This document shows positions 55,367 to 64,000 of a stretch of DNA of 64,000 nucleotides, piece by piece. Source of the DNA: Urechidicola croceus (GTDB lineage Bacteria; Bacteroidota; Bacteroidia; Flavobacteriales; Flavobacteriaceae); contig NZ_CP017478.1 of NCBI RefSeq assembly GCF_001761325.1, positions 3,245,501 to 3,309,500 on the forward strand, read 5' to 3'. Each line of letters opens with the position of its first letter. Positions within the stretch are counted from its first letter, which is position 1. Both the position numbers and the translations under genes were made by a program. The notes beneath the pieces were generated by a model that searched no databases, had not been told where the DNA came from, and saw only the letters and a program-made list of their open reading frames with translations.

Positions 55367-56629
55367 TTATGGTGAAACTATCTCCATTAAATTAGCACAT
55401 ACTAATGCTCCAACTGTTCCTATGGCGTAACCTAAAACTGCTAGTAAAACGCCTACAGTAGCTAAGGAAGGATGAAATGCTGCTGCAACCACAGGAGCCG
55501 AAGCCGCTCCACCAACATTTGCTTTACTTCCAACTGCCAAGAAGAAATAAGGTGCTTTAATAATTTTAGCAACTACAATAAGTAGAAACACATGAATTGC
55601 CATCCAAACTAAGCCAATTGCTATTAAACCAGGATTTTCAAATATAGAACCTAAATCCATTTTCATGCCTATTGTTGCAACTAAAATGTAAATAAAAACA
55701 CTTCCTATTTTACTAGCACCAGCACCTTCGTATTTTTTAGCTTTTGTGAATGATAAAAAGATTCCAATAATAGTTACTATTGATATCATCCAAAAGAATG
55801 TAGAAGAAAAAGATGATAAAGCAGAAGTTTTATCATTAAAAATTTCAAAGTTAGAAGTTAAAAAGTTCGATACTTTTTCAGAACCAAAATGTGCTAAACC
55901 AACAGTTGTAAAAGCAATTCCAAACATAATCATATAATCCGTCAGTGTTGGATTCTTTGAAACACTTTTTTCATAGTTAATGACTTTCTGCTTTAATTCT
56001 TCAATAGCAGTATTATCGGCTTTTAACCATTTATCAATTTTTTCTTTTTTGCCAATACCAAAAAGTAATATTGCCATCCAAATATTTGCCACAACAATAT
56101 CTACTAGTACCATCCCTCCATATTTTTCTGGATTGAATTTAAATATTTCAAGCATTGCAGTTTGATTTGCTCCTCCACCAATCCAACTTCCAGCCAAGGT
56201 TGCAAGACCTCTCCAAACAGCATCAAAATTTGCTCCTCCAACTGTTTCAGGACTAAAAACTGATACAATCAGAATAGCAATTGGACCACCTAATATGATT
56301 CCAATAGTTCCAGTAAAAAACATAATTAATGCTTTTGATCCTAGATTAGCAATTGCTTTTAAATCAATACTTAATGTCATTAAAACTAATGCAGCAGGAA
56401 GTAAATAGTTTTTAGCAATAATATAAGTCTTTGATATTTCTGAAGAGATTAGACCTAATGAATTAAATATTGCTGGAATTAGATAACACATTAATAGCGC
56501 TGGAATAACTTTATAAAATTTTGACCAAAAACCTGTCTTAATTGAAGAAGTATAAAAAACGAAACCAAGAGCTAACATTAAAAAACCAAAAACAATGGTG
56601 TCATTTGTGAAAATGGGAGAAGTATTCAT
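55367..56629 (-). CDS. DUF819-family membrane protein
   Basis: A 420-residue inner-membrane protein with ten or more hydrophobic helices. The motif GSWIGGGANQTAMLEIF (about 152-168) and the C-terminal KANVGGAASAPVVAAAFHPSLA are the repeated, conserved signatures of DUF819 (YjcL-like) proteins, probably transporters of unknown substrate. A TTG-N18-TATCTTCG promoter-like pair (56649-56677, minus) lies just upstream of the start. Confidence 0.9.
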   Translation of the reverse strand: MNTSPIFTNDTIVFGFLMLALGFVFYTSSIKTGFWSKFYKVIPALLMCYLIPAIFNSLGLISSEISKTYIIAKNYLLPAALVLMTLSIDLKAIANLGSKALIMFFTGTIGIILGGPIAILIVSVFSPETVGGANFDAVWRGLATLAGSWIGGGANQTAMLEIFKFNPEKYGGMVLVDIVVANIWMAILLFGIGKKEKIDKWLKADNTAIEELKQKVINYEKSVSKNPTLTDYMIMFGIAFTTVGLAHFGSEKVSNFLTSNFEIFNDKTSALSSFSSTFFWMISIVTIIGIFLSFTKAKKYEGAGASKIGSVFIYILVATIGMKMDLGSIFENPGLIAIGLVWMAIHVFLLIVVAKIIKAPYFFLAVGSKANVGGAASAPVVAAAFHPSLATVGVLLAVLGYAIGTVGALVCANLMEIVSP

Positions 56630-56648
56630 AAGAAAATTTGTGTTTTTG

Positions 56649-56677
56649 CGAAGATAAGGATATTATTTAATTGTCAA
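56649..56677 (-). promoter_or_regulatory. promoter of the DUF819 gene
   Basis: Minus strand: TTG (56675-56677), 18 bases, TATCTTCG (56649-56656; one mismatch from TAnnTTTG). The ATG is 19 bases after the -7 box, giving a short leader. Confidence 0.5.
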
Positions 56678-56714
56678 ATTGTAAAGGTAAATACTAAAAA
56701 GAGATAGAATAAGC

Positions 56715-57407
56715 CTAGTATATTCTCAAAACACAATTAGGGTCTGGACAATTATCTTTATAAAAAGATAAATCGTTGATATTTGAAACCCCAGGATAAT
56801 CTCCACAATAATTTTGAAGGTCTAAAATTATTTGAAAATGTAAGTGAGGTGGATAGTCTCCATTTTCATAACTTGAACCTAAATATCCGAGTACATCTCC
56901 CTGTTTTAATTTCGTTCCGACTTTCAAATTTAGAATTGATTTTAAACTCAAATGACCATATAATGTATAAAAAACAATTTTTTCAAAGTAATGTTTTAAT
57001 ACTATTGTAGGTCCATAATCTCCATAATTAGTATTATTGTTAAAACTATGTATTTCGCCATTAAATGGTACAATAACAAGTGTTCCCTCATTAGCCCAAA
57101 AATCCAATCCTAAATGAATGTTACGCTTGTCTTCTTCGTTTGCTTTGCTAAAATGTTTACTTCTATTATATAAATTTCGTTTTTCTAAATAACCCCCATA
57201 AGCCACTTTTGCCTTACCTTTTGAAAGGTAGGAATCTATATATTTTGAAAGACTATTAGAAGAAGAAATATCAATTTTTTTTAATTCCTGATTTAATTCA
57301 GATAAATCTATTTTTATATACTCTGTACTTAGAATTGAGTTATCAAGTATTTTTATTGAGTCTTCTGAAATTTTTGAAAGTAAAGTACATACATCTTTTG
57401 AGGTCAT
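56715..57407 (-). CDS. M23-family metallopeptidase without a signal peptide
   Basis: A 230-residue protein whose C-terminal half is an M23 (LytM-type) peptidase: zinc ligands His98 and Asp102 (HLGLD), His152 (YGHLSL) and His190 in PPHLHFQI, all in place, so it looks active. The N-terminal 90 residues are helical and unassigned. From the start at MTSKDVCTLL no signal peptide or membrane anchor is visible, unusual for an enzyme that cuts peptidoglycan cross-links. A start 13 codons upstream gives a weakly hydrophobic Lys/Ile-rich stretch, not a convincing signal. Confidence 0.87.
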   Translation of the reverse strand: MTSKDVCTLLSKISEDSIKILDNSILSTEYIKIDLSELNQELKKIDISSSNSLSKYIDSYLSKGKAKVAYGGYLEKRNLYNRSKHFSKANEEDKRNIHLGLDFWANEGTLVIVPFNGEIHSFNNNTNYGDYGPTIVLKHYFEKIVFYTLYGHLSLKSILNLKVGTKLKQGDVLGYLGSSYENGDYPPHLHFQIILDLQNYCGDYPGVSNINDLSFYKDNCPDPNCVLRIY

Positions 57408-57564
57408 AATTTTTATTTTTATAAAATTATGAATAATAAATTTCAACTAATAATAATTTGTTTTAAATTGAAAGTTAATGATTATAATGAGAGTTACAGT
57501 ATTGATAGTCAGTGTATAATTTTGTAGTTAAATAGAATTGTAACAACTTTTATTAAACATATTT

Positions 57565-57594
57565 TTGTGTATTAACAAAAAATAAATAACTTTA
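57565..57594 (+). promoter_or_regulatory. promoter of the pentonate catabolic operon
   Basis: TTG (57565-57567), 19 bases, TAACTTTA (57587-57594; one mismatch from TAnnTTTG). Transcription should start near 57600, about 45 bases before the dehydratase ATG. Confidence 0.6.
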
Positions 57595-57603
57595 CTTTTT
57601 GTT

Positions 57604-57620
57604 GTGCAACCGATTGCGTA
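57604..57620 (+). promoter_or_regulatory. LacI-family-like operator
   Basis: GCAACCGATTGC, an inverted repeat (GCAA-N4-TTGC) centred on CG, the shape bound by LacI-family sugar regulators. It lies right at and after the predicted transcription start, where a repressor would block initiation. No LacI gene is in the window. Confidence 0.45.
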
Positions 57621-57644
57621 ACGAAATCAATTTCTAACTAACCG

Positions 57645-59366
57645 ATGAATAAGAACCAAAAACTCCGCAGTCAAGAGTGGTTTGGTGGCAATGATAAAAT
57701 GGGCTTTGTCCATAGGTCATGGCTTCGAAATCAAGGATATCCAGATGATTATTTTCGTGGTAAGCCAGTAATTGGTATTTGTAATACTTGGTCAGAACTT
57801 ACACCTTGTAATGGACATCTTCGAGATGTTGCTGAAATTGTTAAAAAAGGAGTGGTTGAAGCAGGGGGATTCCCGCTTGAATTTCCAGTAATGTCTTTAG
57901 GAGAAACGATTATGCGGCCAACAACTATGTTGTTTCGCAATCTAGCAAGTATGGATACTGAAGAATCTATAAGAGCAAATCCTTTAGACGGAATAGTATT
58001 ACTTACAGGTTGTGATAAAACAACACCTTCTACTATTATGGGAGCATGTAGTGTAGATTTACCAACTATTGTTGTTCCTGGAGGGCCAATGCTTAATGGT
58101 CGATTTAGAGGAGAAACTATTGGTTCTGGTTCATTTAATTGGATGATAAAGGAAAAGCAAAAGAAAGGAGTGCTAAACGAAGATGATTTGCTCGAAGCTG
58201 AAGTTTGTGCAGCACGTAGTATAGGTCATTGTAACACCATGGGAACTGCTTCAACAATGGCAACAATGAGTGAAGCATTGGGATTGACATTACCAGGGTT
58301 CTCTTCAATTCCAGCGGTAGATTCTCGTAAAAAAGTAATGCAGCAACTGTCTGGTCGTCGAATTGTAGATATGGTGAAGGAAGATTTAACCATGTCTAAA
58401 ATTTTGACAAGAAAAGCATTTGAAAATGCCATAGTAACAAATGCAGCAGTTGGAGGTTCAACAAATCTTATTATTCATTTAATAGCCATTGCACGACGTA
58501 TTGGAGTTGATTTAAAGTTGGAGGATTTTGATTCAGTAGGAAGTAAAATTCCATTATTAGTGAATTTGATGCCTTCAGGAAAATATTTAATGGAAGATTT
58601 CTTTTATGCAGGAGGATTACCAGTTGTAATGAAAGAATTAGGAGATTTATTACATCAAGATATTATTACTGCAAATGGAAAGTCTTTCAGAGAAAATTAT
58701 GCTAAAGCAGAATGTTATGATAGAAATATAATTGCTAAAATAGAAAAACCGCTTCAAGAAAATGCAGGAATAGCAGTATTAAAAGGTAATTTATGTGAAA
58801 ATGGTTCCGTAATAAAACCATCAGCAGCTTCAAAAAAATTAATGAATCATACTGGAAGAGCAGTTGTATTTGAAAGCATGGAAGATTATCACGAAAGAAT
58901 TGATAATCCAGATTTAGATATTGATGAAAATTGTGTTATTGTACTTAAAGGGGTTGGTCCAAAAGGTTACCCAGGTATGCCTGAAGTTGGAAATGTTGAT
59001 TTGCCAGAAAAATTGATATTAAAAGGAGTCAAAGATATTATTCGTATTTCAGATGGAAGAATGAGTGGTACTGCTTATGGAACTGTTGTACTTCATATTT
59101 CGCCAGAATCTACAATAGGTGGAACCTTAGCAATAGTAAAAAATGGCGATATGATTACATTAGATGTTGAGAAAAGATTATTGCAATTAAATATTTCAGA
59201 AGAAGAAATAAATAAACGAAAATCTAAATGGAAAGCACCAGAACCTATGGCTACTAGAGGTTATGTTAGAATCTATTTAGATCATGTTGAAGGGGCCGAA
59301 TTAGGGGCCGATTTAGACGTGTTGGTTGGAAAATCAGGTTCTAAGGTAGATAGAGATTTACACTAA
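57645..59366 (+). CDS. sugar-acid dehydratase (IlvD/Edd family; L-arabinonate/D-xylonate type)
   Basis: A 573-residue IlvD/Edd dehydratase. It removes water from a pentonate to give 2-keto-3-deoxypentonate, step one after lactone opening in the Weimberg route. Three Cys suited to a [2Fe-2S] cluster are Cys55 (NTWSELTPCNGH), Cys123 (TGCDKTTPS) and Cys196 (GHCNTMGTAST), with Lys125 next to the second. As recalled, this mirrors the L-arabinonate dehydratase of Rhizobium at a constant offset of four. Ser474 lies in RMSGTAYG. Genuine IlvD (valine/isoleucine synthesis) lacks the first Cys pattern, so the sugar-acid role is favoured. Confidence 0.85.
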   Translation: MNKNQKLRSQEWFGGNDKMGFVHRSWLRNQGYPDDYFRGKPVIGICNTWSELTPCNGHLRDVAEIVKKGVVEAGGFPLEFPVMSLGETIMRPTTMLFRNLASMDTEESIRANPLDGIVLLTGCDKTTPSTIMGACSVDLPTIVVPGGPMLNGRFRGETIGSGSFNWMIKEKQKKGVLNEDDLLEAEVCAARSIGHCNTMGTASTMATMSEALGLTLPGFSSIPAVDSRKKVMQQLSGRRIVDMVKEDLTMSKILTRKAFENAIVTNAAVGGSTNLIIHLIAIARRIGVDLKLEDFDSVGSKIPLLVNLMPSGKYLMEDFFYAGGLPVVMKELGDLLHQDIITANGKSFRENYAKAECYDRNIIAKIEKPLQENAGIAVLKGNLCENGSVIKPSAASKKLMNHTGRAVVFESMEDYHERIDNPDLDIDENCVIVLKGVGPKGYPGMPEVGNVDLPEKLILKGVKDIIRISDGRMSGTAYGTVVLHISPESTIGGTLAIVKNGDMITLDVEKRLLQLNISEEEINKRKSKWKAPEPMATRGYVRIYLDHVEGAELGADLDVLVGKSGSKVDRDLH

Positions 59367-59375
59367 ACTAACTAT

Positions 59376-60725
59376 ATGATAGTCATTTATTTACTTATAA
59401 GTGTGTTGTTAATTATATTTTTAACATCACGATTAAAGGTACATCCATTTGTAGCATTATTACTAGTAGCTATTTTTTATGGTGTTGTTTCGGGTATGCC
59501 TTTAAATCAAATTATAAAGTCAGTAAATGAAGGCTTCGGGAAAACTTTAGGAGGTATTGGAATGATTATCATTTTAGGTGTAATCATCGGTGCATTTTTA
59601 GAAAATTCAGGAGGCGCCTATACATTAGCAGAAAAAGTTTTAAAATTTACAGGAAAGAAAAAAATTCCATTTGCCATGGGAATCATAGGTTGGTTTGTAT
59701 CGATACCAGTTTTTGCTGATAGTGGATTTATGTTACTAGCACCTCTAAATAAAAGTTTGTCAAAAAAAGCAGGAATTTCTTTATCAGGAACAGCAATAGC
59801 ACTTGCGCTTGGTTTAACAGCGGCACACACCATGGTTCCGCCAACTCCAGGACCGATTGCTGCTGCTCACTATTTGAATGCCGATTTAGGTTTGGTGATG
59901 CTATTTGGCATTCCAATAAGTTTATTTGCATTGATGATGGGACTTATTTTTGCTAAAAAAATTGTTTCAAAAACATATATAGATCCAGATCCTGAGATTA
60001 CAGAAGAAGAAATTATTCAGCGTTTAAAAATTGCACCAAGTGCACTGAAATCAATAATTCCAATAGTCGTTCCAATACTATTGATAGTTTTTAAATCATT
60101 ACTTACCTCAATTGGTGGATATGATGTTAAAGATTATGAATTGTTTCATCCATTTATTAAAATAATATTCTTTTTAGGTGAACCATTTATTGCACTTTTA
60201 ATAGGATGTTTTTTGTCATTAACATTACCCAAAAAATTAAATAAAAATATGTTTTCTACTTCTGGTTGGATTGGAAAAGCATTAGTGGCTGCATCATCAA
60301 TCTTATTGATAACTGGTGCAGGAGGAATTTTTGGTCAAGTGCTAAGAGATTCGGGTATTGCAACAACTTTAGGAGAAACTTTATCCAATATTAATATAAG
60401 TATTTGGCTGCCTTTTTTGTTGGCTGCTGCTATTAAGACGGCACAAGGTTCGTCTACAGTAGCATTAGTAACAACAGCGTCAATTTTAGCACCAATGATG
60501 AGTAAATTAGGTTTCGATACTGAAATGCAAAAAGCAATGGTTGTTATTGCTATTGGAGCAGGTTCGGCAGTTGTTTCCCATGCCAATGATAGTTTCTTTT
60601 GGGTAGTCACACGTTTATCTGGAATGGATGTAAAAATGGGTTATCGTTTTCAATCCTTAGGAACACTTGTATTAGGATCATCTGCAGCAATATTATTATT
60701 TATTTTATATCAAATTCTAACTTAA
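59376..60725 (+). CDS. GntP-family sugar-acid permease
   Basis: A 449-residue inner-membrane symporter of the GntP (gluconate:H+) family. About twelve hydrophobic segments; family blocks seen are [31 protein letters not shown] and the C-terminal [17 protein letters not shown]. Probably imports sugar acids such as xylonate or gluconate into the cytoplasm. It starts 9 bases after the dehydratase and its stop overlaps the next start by one base (TAATG), so they are co-expressed. Confidence 0.9.
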   Translation: MIVIYLLISVLLIIFLTSRLKVHPFVALLLVAIFYGVVSGMPLNQIIKSVNEGFGKTLGGIGMIIILGVIIGAFLENSGGAYTLAEKVLKFTGKKKIPFAMGIIGWFVSIPVFADSGFMLLAPLNKSLSKKAGISLSGTAIALALGLTAAHTMVPPTPGPIAAAHYLNADLGLVMLFGIPISLFALMMGLIFAKKIVSKTYIDPDPEITEEEIIQRLKIAPSALKSIIPIVVPILLIVFKSLLTSIGGYDVKDYELFHPFIKIIFFLGEPFIALLIGCFLSLTLPKKLNKNMFSTSGWIGKALVAASSILLITGAGGIFGQVLRDSGIATTLGETLSNINISIWLPFLLAAAIKTAQGSSTVALVTTASILAPMMSKLGFDTEMQKAMVVIAIGAGSAVVSHANDSFFWVVTRLSGMDVKMGYRFQSLGTLVLGSSAAILLFILYQILT

Positions 60726-61558
60726 TGAAAGTTTACAATACTAAAAAAGGCATTCTTATAGAATCAAATGAATCATTTTTTCTTATTGATAAAGACTGGG
60801 ATTTATTTATCAATGATGACAATTTATTATATACGATTAAAGTTCTTATTGAAGACCTAGATGCAATTGATAATGCAGATGAAATTATTGCAAATGATCT
60901 TTTAGTTCCAATGAAAAGTCAAGAATTATGGGCTAGTGGAGTGACCTATTACAATAGTAAAATGGCACGTCAAGAAGAGTCAAAAGATTCAGGTGGAGGA
61001 ACCTATTATGAAAAAGTATATAATGCTGATAGACCAGAATTATTTTTTAAAGCCACTGTACATAGAGCAGTACCATCAGGTGGGAAAGTAAATATTCGAA
61101 AGGATTCAACTTGGGATGTCCCTGAGCCAGAATTGACATTAGTTATTACATCAACTGGAAAAATAATCGGTTATACAATTGGTAATGACATGAGTTCAAG
61201 GAGTATTGAAGGTGAAAATCCTTTGTATTTACCTCAAGCCAAAACCTATGATGGTTGTGCAGGTTTAGGACCCTGCATATACCTTACAAATGACCCTTTG
61301 TATTTGGATATTAAAATTAATATGAATATTTCTCGAAATTCTCAAGTTGTTTTTGAAGAAGAAATACAAATTAGTAAAATGAAGAGAACCCCAGAGGAAT
61401 TAGTTGAATGGTTGTATAAAGAATGTTCATTTCCATATGGAAGTTTACTAATGACCGGAACAGGAATAGTGCCAACAAATAAATTCACTTTACAAAGTGA
61501 TGATAAAATAGAAATTTCAATTGATAATATTGGAACATTAATAAATTACGTACGATGA
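60725..61558 (+). CDS. FAH-family hydratase/dehydratase (2-keto-3-deoxypentonate dehydratase type)
   Basis: A 277-residue fumarylacetoacetate-hydrolase-fold enzyme. The metal-binding pair Glu134 and Glu136 ([11 protein letters not shown]), Asp155 in GNDMSSRS and Lys173 are all present. Together with the dehydratase upstream and the aldehyde dehydrogenase downstream, it is the likely enzyme that dehydrates 2-keto-3-deoxypentonate to alpha-ketoglutarate semialdehyde. The start at MKVYNTKKG is forced by the overlap with the permease stop; the 42 codons upstream are permease-overlapping frame. Its own 3' end overlaps the next gene by 4 bases. Confidence 0.85.
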   Translation: MKVYNTKKGILIESNESFFLIDKDWDLFINDDNLLYTIKVLIEDLDAIDNADEIIANDLLVPMKSQELWASGVTYYNSKMARQEESKDSGGGTYYEKVYNADRPELFFKATVHRAVPSGGKVNIRKDSTWDVPEPELTLVITSTGKIIGYTIGNDMSSRSIEGENPLYLPQAKTYDGCAGLGPCIYLTNDPLYLDIKINMNISRNSQVVFEEEIQISKMKRTPEELVEWLYKECSFPYGSLLMTGTGIVPTNKFTLQSDDKIEISIDNIGTLINYVR

Positions 61559-63132
61559 AACTAACAGGACAAAATTTTATAGCAGGAAAACTTTCTGGGC
61601 GTGGAACAGAAACTTTTATGGCTGTTAATCCATCGAATGGATCAAAATTAACAGCAACTTTTCAAGAAGCAACAAAAAAAGATATCAATGAAGCAATTTC
61701 GAAAGCAAATGAAGCTTTTGAAATTTATTCTCAAAAAAGCGGAAATGAAAAAGCAGTGTTTTTAGAAACAATTGCTGATGAGATTTTGCAATTAGGTGAT
61801 GTATTGATCGAGCGATGTTGCTCAGAAACAGGTTTGCCAGCAGGTAGGATAACTGGTGAAAGAGGAAGAACAATGAATCAGTTAAAATTATTTGCAAGTT
61901 TATTAAGAGATGGTTCGTGGGTTGATGCAAAAATAGATACTGCAATTCCTGATAGGCAGCCAGTTCCAAAAGTTGATATTCGTTCTATGCAAAAACCATT
62001 AGGCGTTGTTGGTATTTTTGGTGCAAGTAATTTCCCTTTGGCTTTTTCAGTTGCTGGAGGAGATACAGCATCTGCATTGGCAAGTGGATGCCCAATAATT
62101 GTTAAAGCACACCCGTCACATCCAGGAACTTGTGAATTGATTGCTATCGCAATTAATAGAGCAATAGAAAAATCAGGTATGCCAAATGGAGTTTTTTCTA
62201 TGCTTCATGGCACCTCTGTTGATGTTGGTATGGGAATTGTAAAACATCCGTTGGTTAAAGCAATAGGTTTTACAGGCTCTTTTAAAGGTGGAAAATCACT
62301 ATTTGATACTGCTAATAAACGTAAAGAGCCAATACCAGTTTATGCAGAAATGGGAAGTATTAATCCCGTTTTTATACTTTCCAATACTTTAAAAGAAAAT
62401 CAAAATGAAATTGCCAAAGGTTTAGCCAATTCCGTAACTTTAGGTGTTGGACAATTTTGTACAAATCCAGGAATTGTATTTGTAAATAAAACTAAAGACT
62501 ATTCAAAATTTATTGGTCATTTAGCGGTTAATATACAAGAAGTGGAAGCCAATACTATGCTGAATAGTGGTATAAAAAACGCTTATGAAAGTGGTGTCAA
62601 TCATTTAAAAAGTAAGAATAAAGTAACTATTTTATCTCAGGGTAAAGAAAATGCTGAGGGTTATAGAGGTAGCGCATATCTTTTTGAAACAACAGCAAAA
62701 AACTTCTTACGTAAAGATTATTTTGAAGAGGAAGTGTTTGGTCCATCAACAATTGCGATTATTGCAGATTCAAAATCAGAATTGATTGAATCGGCTAAAA
62801 AGTTGAAAGGCCATTTAACGGCTTCAATATTTGGAACCGATAAAGATTTAAAAGATAATATTGAATTAATAAAAATATTAGAACAAAAAGTAGGAAGGTT
62901 GATGATAAATAATTTCCCTACAGGTGTTGAGGTGTGTCATTCAATGGTTCATGGAGGTCCATTTCCTGCTACGACTGACAGTAGAACAACCTCAGTAGGA
63001 ACTGGTGCGATTACACGTTTTACAAGGCCATTTTGTTATCAGAATTTTCCCCAAGAATTATTGCCAGATGAATTGAAAGATTCCAACCCATTAAATATTT
63101 GGAGATTGGTAGATAATGAATTTAAAAAATAA
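61555..63132 (+). CDS. alpha-ketoglutarate-semialdehyde dehydrogenase
   Basis: A 525-residue NAD(P)+-dependent aldehyde dehydrogenase. Catalytic residues: Cys302 in [10 protein letters not shown], Glu265 in YAEMGSINP and Asn159 in [10 protein letters not shown]. Length and the opening block TGQNFIAG match the KGSADH type of ALDH, which oxidises alpha-ketoglutarate semialdehyde to 2-oxoglutarate for the TCA cycle. It starts inside the last codons of the FAH gene (ATGA overlap). It completes the Weimberg steps encoded here. Confidence 0.87.
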   Translation: MKLTGQNFIAGKLSGRGTETFMAVNPSNGSKLTATFQEATKKDINEAISKANEAFEIYSQKSGNEKAVFLETIADEILQLGDVLIERCCSETGLPAGRITGERGRTMNQLKLFASLLRDGSWVDAKIDTAIPDRQPVPKVDIRSMQKPLGVVGIFGASNFPLAFSVAGGDTASALASGCPIIVKAHPSHPGTCELIAIAINRAIEKSGMPNGVFSMLHGTSVDVGMGIVKHPLVKAIGFTGSFKGGKSLFDTANKRKEPIPVYAEMGSINPVFILSNTLKENQNEIAKGLANSVTLGVGQFCTNPGIVFVNKTKDYSKFIGHLAVNIQEVEANTMLNSGIKNAYESGVNHLKSKNKVTILSQGKENAEGYRGSAYLFETTAKNFLRKDYFEEEVFGPSTIAIIADSKSELIESAKKLKGHLTASIFGTDKDLKDNIELIKILEQKVGRLMINNFPTGVEVCHSMVHGGPFPATTDSRTTSVGTGAITRFTRPFCYQNFPQELLPDELKDSNPLNIWRLVDNEFKK

Positions 63133-63208
63133 AATAGAAATTTAAGATTGAAAATACACTCATTATTATTTGAATTGATGCAATCGTAATTAAAGAATTT
63201 ATAAAAAA

Positions 63209-64000
63209 ATGAAACAAACAAAATTAAGGTATGTATTTCTCTTTATTGGAATAGCACTAGGCTTCTGGCTTTATAAAAAAGTTGTAATTGATAAAAAAGA
63301 AACTACTACTCTTGTCTCGAGTGAATACGGATTTTCCTTATCTCGAAATGGGATTTCAACGCCAATTTATGTAAGCGATAATGACTATTCTGGTGTCTTA
63401 AAAATTGCCAAAATTTTTCAAGAAGATATTGAACGTGTTTCTGATGTTAAACCAGATTTAATAACCGATAAAGTTCCTTCAAATGGAACTGCAGTAATTG
63501 TTGGAACAATCGGTAAAAGTGAAATAATTGACAAACTTATTGCTGATGATAAAATTGATGTCTCTTCGATAAAAGGTAAATGGGAAACATTTTTAATAGA
63601 AACAGTGACTAATCCAATTGATGGAGTAGATGAAGCTCTAGTTATTGTCGGTAGTGATAAAAGAGGAACTATCTACGGCATGTTTGATATCTCAAGTGAC
63701 ATAGGTGTTTCTCCATGGTATTTTTGGGCTGATGTTCCTGTAAAGAAAAAAGAAAATGTGTATATCGCTCGTGGTAGCCATACAAAAGGAACTCCAAAAG
63801 TAAAATATCGTGGAATTTTTATAAACGATGAAGCTCCTGCCTTGTCAGGATGGGCATTTGAAAATTTTGGAGGATTTAATGCTAAGTTTTACGACCATGT
63901 TTTTGAATTGATTTTACGAATGAAAGGAAACTATTTATGGCCATCAATGTGGGGGAGAATGTTTTATGTAAATGATCCCCAAAATGCAGTTTTAGCAGAT
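63209..64000 (+). CDS. GH115-type alpha-glucuronidase (3' truncated)
   Basis: The first 264 codons of a larger gene that runs off the window. A signal or anchor segment (4-22: LRYVFLFIGIALGFWLY) is followed by an N-terminal beta domain and RGIFINDEAPALSGWAFENF, GNYLWPSMWGRMF, the hallmarks of GH115. These enzymes remove 4-O-methyl-glucuronic acid from glucuronoxylan. It lies 76 bases after the dehydrogenase and in the same direction, so it may belong to the same regulon, linking xylan debranching to pentonate oxidation. The catalytic region is only partly in view. Confidence 0.85.
   Translation, partial: MKQTKLRYVFLFIGIALGFWLYKKVVIDKKETTTLVSSEYGFSLSRNGISTPIYVSDNDYSGVLKIAKIFQEDIERVSDVKPDLITDKVPSNGTAVIVGTIGKSEIIDKLIADDKIDVSSIKGKWETFLIETVTNPIDGVDEALVIVGSDKRGTIYGMFDISSDIGVSPWYFWADVPVKKKENVYIARGSHTKGTPKVKYRGIFINDEAPALSGWAFENFGGFNAKFYDHVFELILRMKGNYLWPSMWGRMFYVNDPQNAVLAD

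Noticed and set aside
57517-57524. TAATTTTG as the main -7 box of the pentonate operon
   Set aside because: A full -7 match, but it lies about 120 bases before the ATG with no TTG at the usual distance, while the pair at 57565-57594 has correct spacing and an operator at the start point.

Overview
This is an AT-rich chromosomal window from a member of the Bacteroidota, almost certainly family Flavobacteriaceae. The reasons are two SusC/SusD outer-membrane uptake pairs, a type IX secretion sorting tail on a large secreted protein, Bacteroidetes-type promoters (TTG, about 17-21 bases, TAnnTTTG), A-rich translation starts without Shine-Dalgarno sequences, and the gene order rplQ - (small secreted protein) - carA - eno - gltA - guanidine-modifying enzyme. 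I see no mobile elements, CRISPR arrays, tRNA or rRNA genes; the window reads as stable core chromosome with a catabolic locus entering at the right end.

Layout. 1-3091 (+): the 3' end of a HAD hydrolase, then a lipoprotein, a DUF5723 barrel-like protein and a secreted protein of unknown function. 3088-5876: rarA (-), rhomboid protease (+), rlmB (-). 5956-12772 (-): operon susC-susD plus two substrate-specific lipoproteins. 12986-17669 (-): a second susC-susD operon. The two susC genes share nearly the same promoter, leader and N-terminal coding cassette. 17827-19548 (-): BamA/TamA-like outer-membrane protein. 19696-36740 (+): one long str-S10-spc-alpha translation cluster (rpsL to rplQ) with secY, infA, rpmJ and rpoA. 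Within it lie four structured intergenic RNAs: a terminator/antiterminator pair between rpsJ and rplC, and stem-loops directly before rpsH, rpsD and rplQ.

36837-48877: a secreted protein, carA, eno, a DUF481 protein (-), gltA, a guanidine-modifying hydrolase, corA (-), a 1020-residue secreted phytase-like/choice-of-anchor protein (-), and a CtlX-type citrulline/arginine hydrolase. 49059-52905 (-): an envelope-stress-like operon DUF4870 - PadR regulator - PspC - NTF2-like - GIN-domain lipoprotein, with dyad sites that may be PadR operators. 53241-57407: DUF4442 and AIM24 proteins (+), then a DUF4369 lipoprotein, DUF819 membrane protein and M23 peptidase (-).

57645-64000 (+): a tightly coupled operon for oxidative (Weimberg-type) pentonate breakdown: a sugar-acid dehydratase, a GntP permease, an FAH-family 2-keto-3-deoxypentonate dehydratase and an alpha-ketoglutarate-semialdehyde dehydrogenase. 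It is followed by the start of a GH115 alpha-glucuronidase, cut by the window edge. Together these suggest import and oxidation of xylan-derived sugar acids to 2-oxoglutarate. A dyad that looks like a LacI-family operator lies just downstream of the predicted promoter. All functions are read from motifs, length and context; no searches were run.
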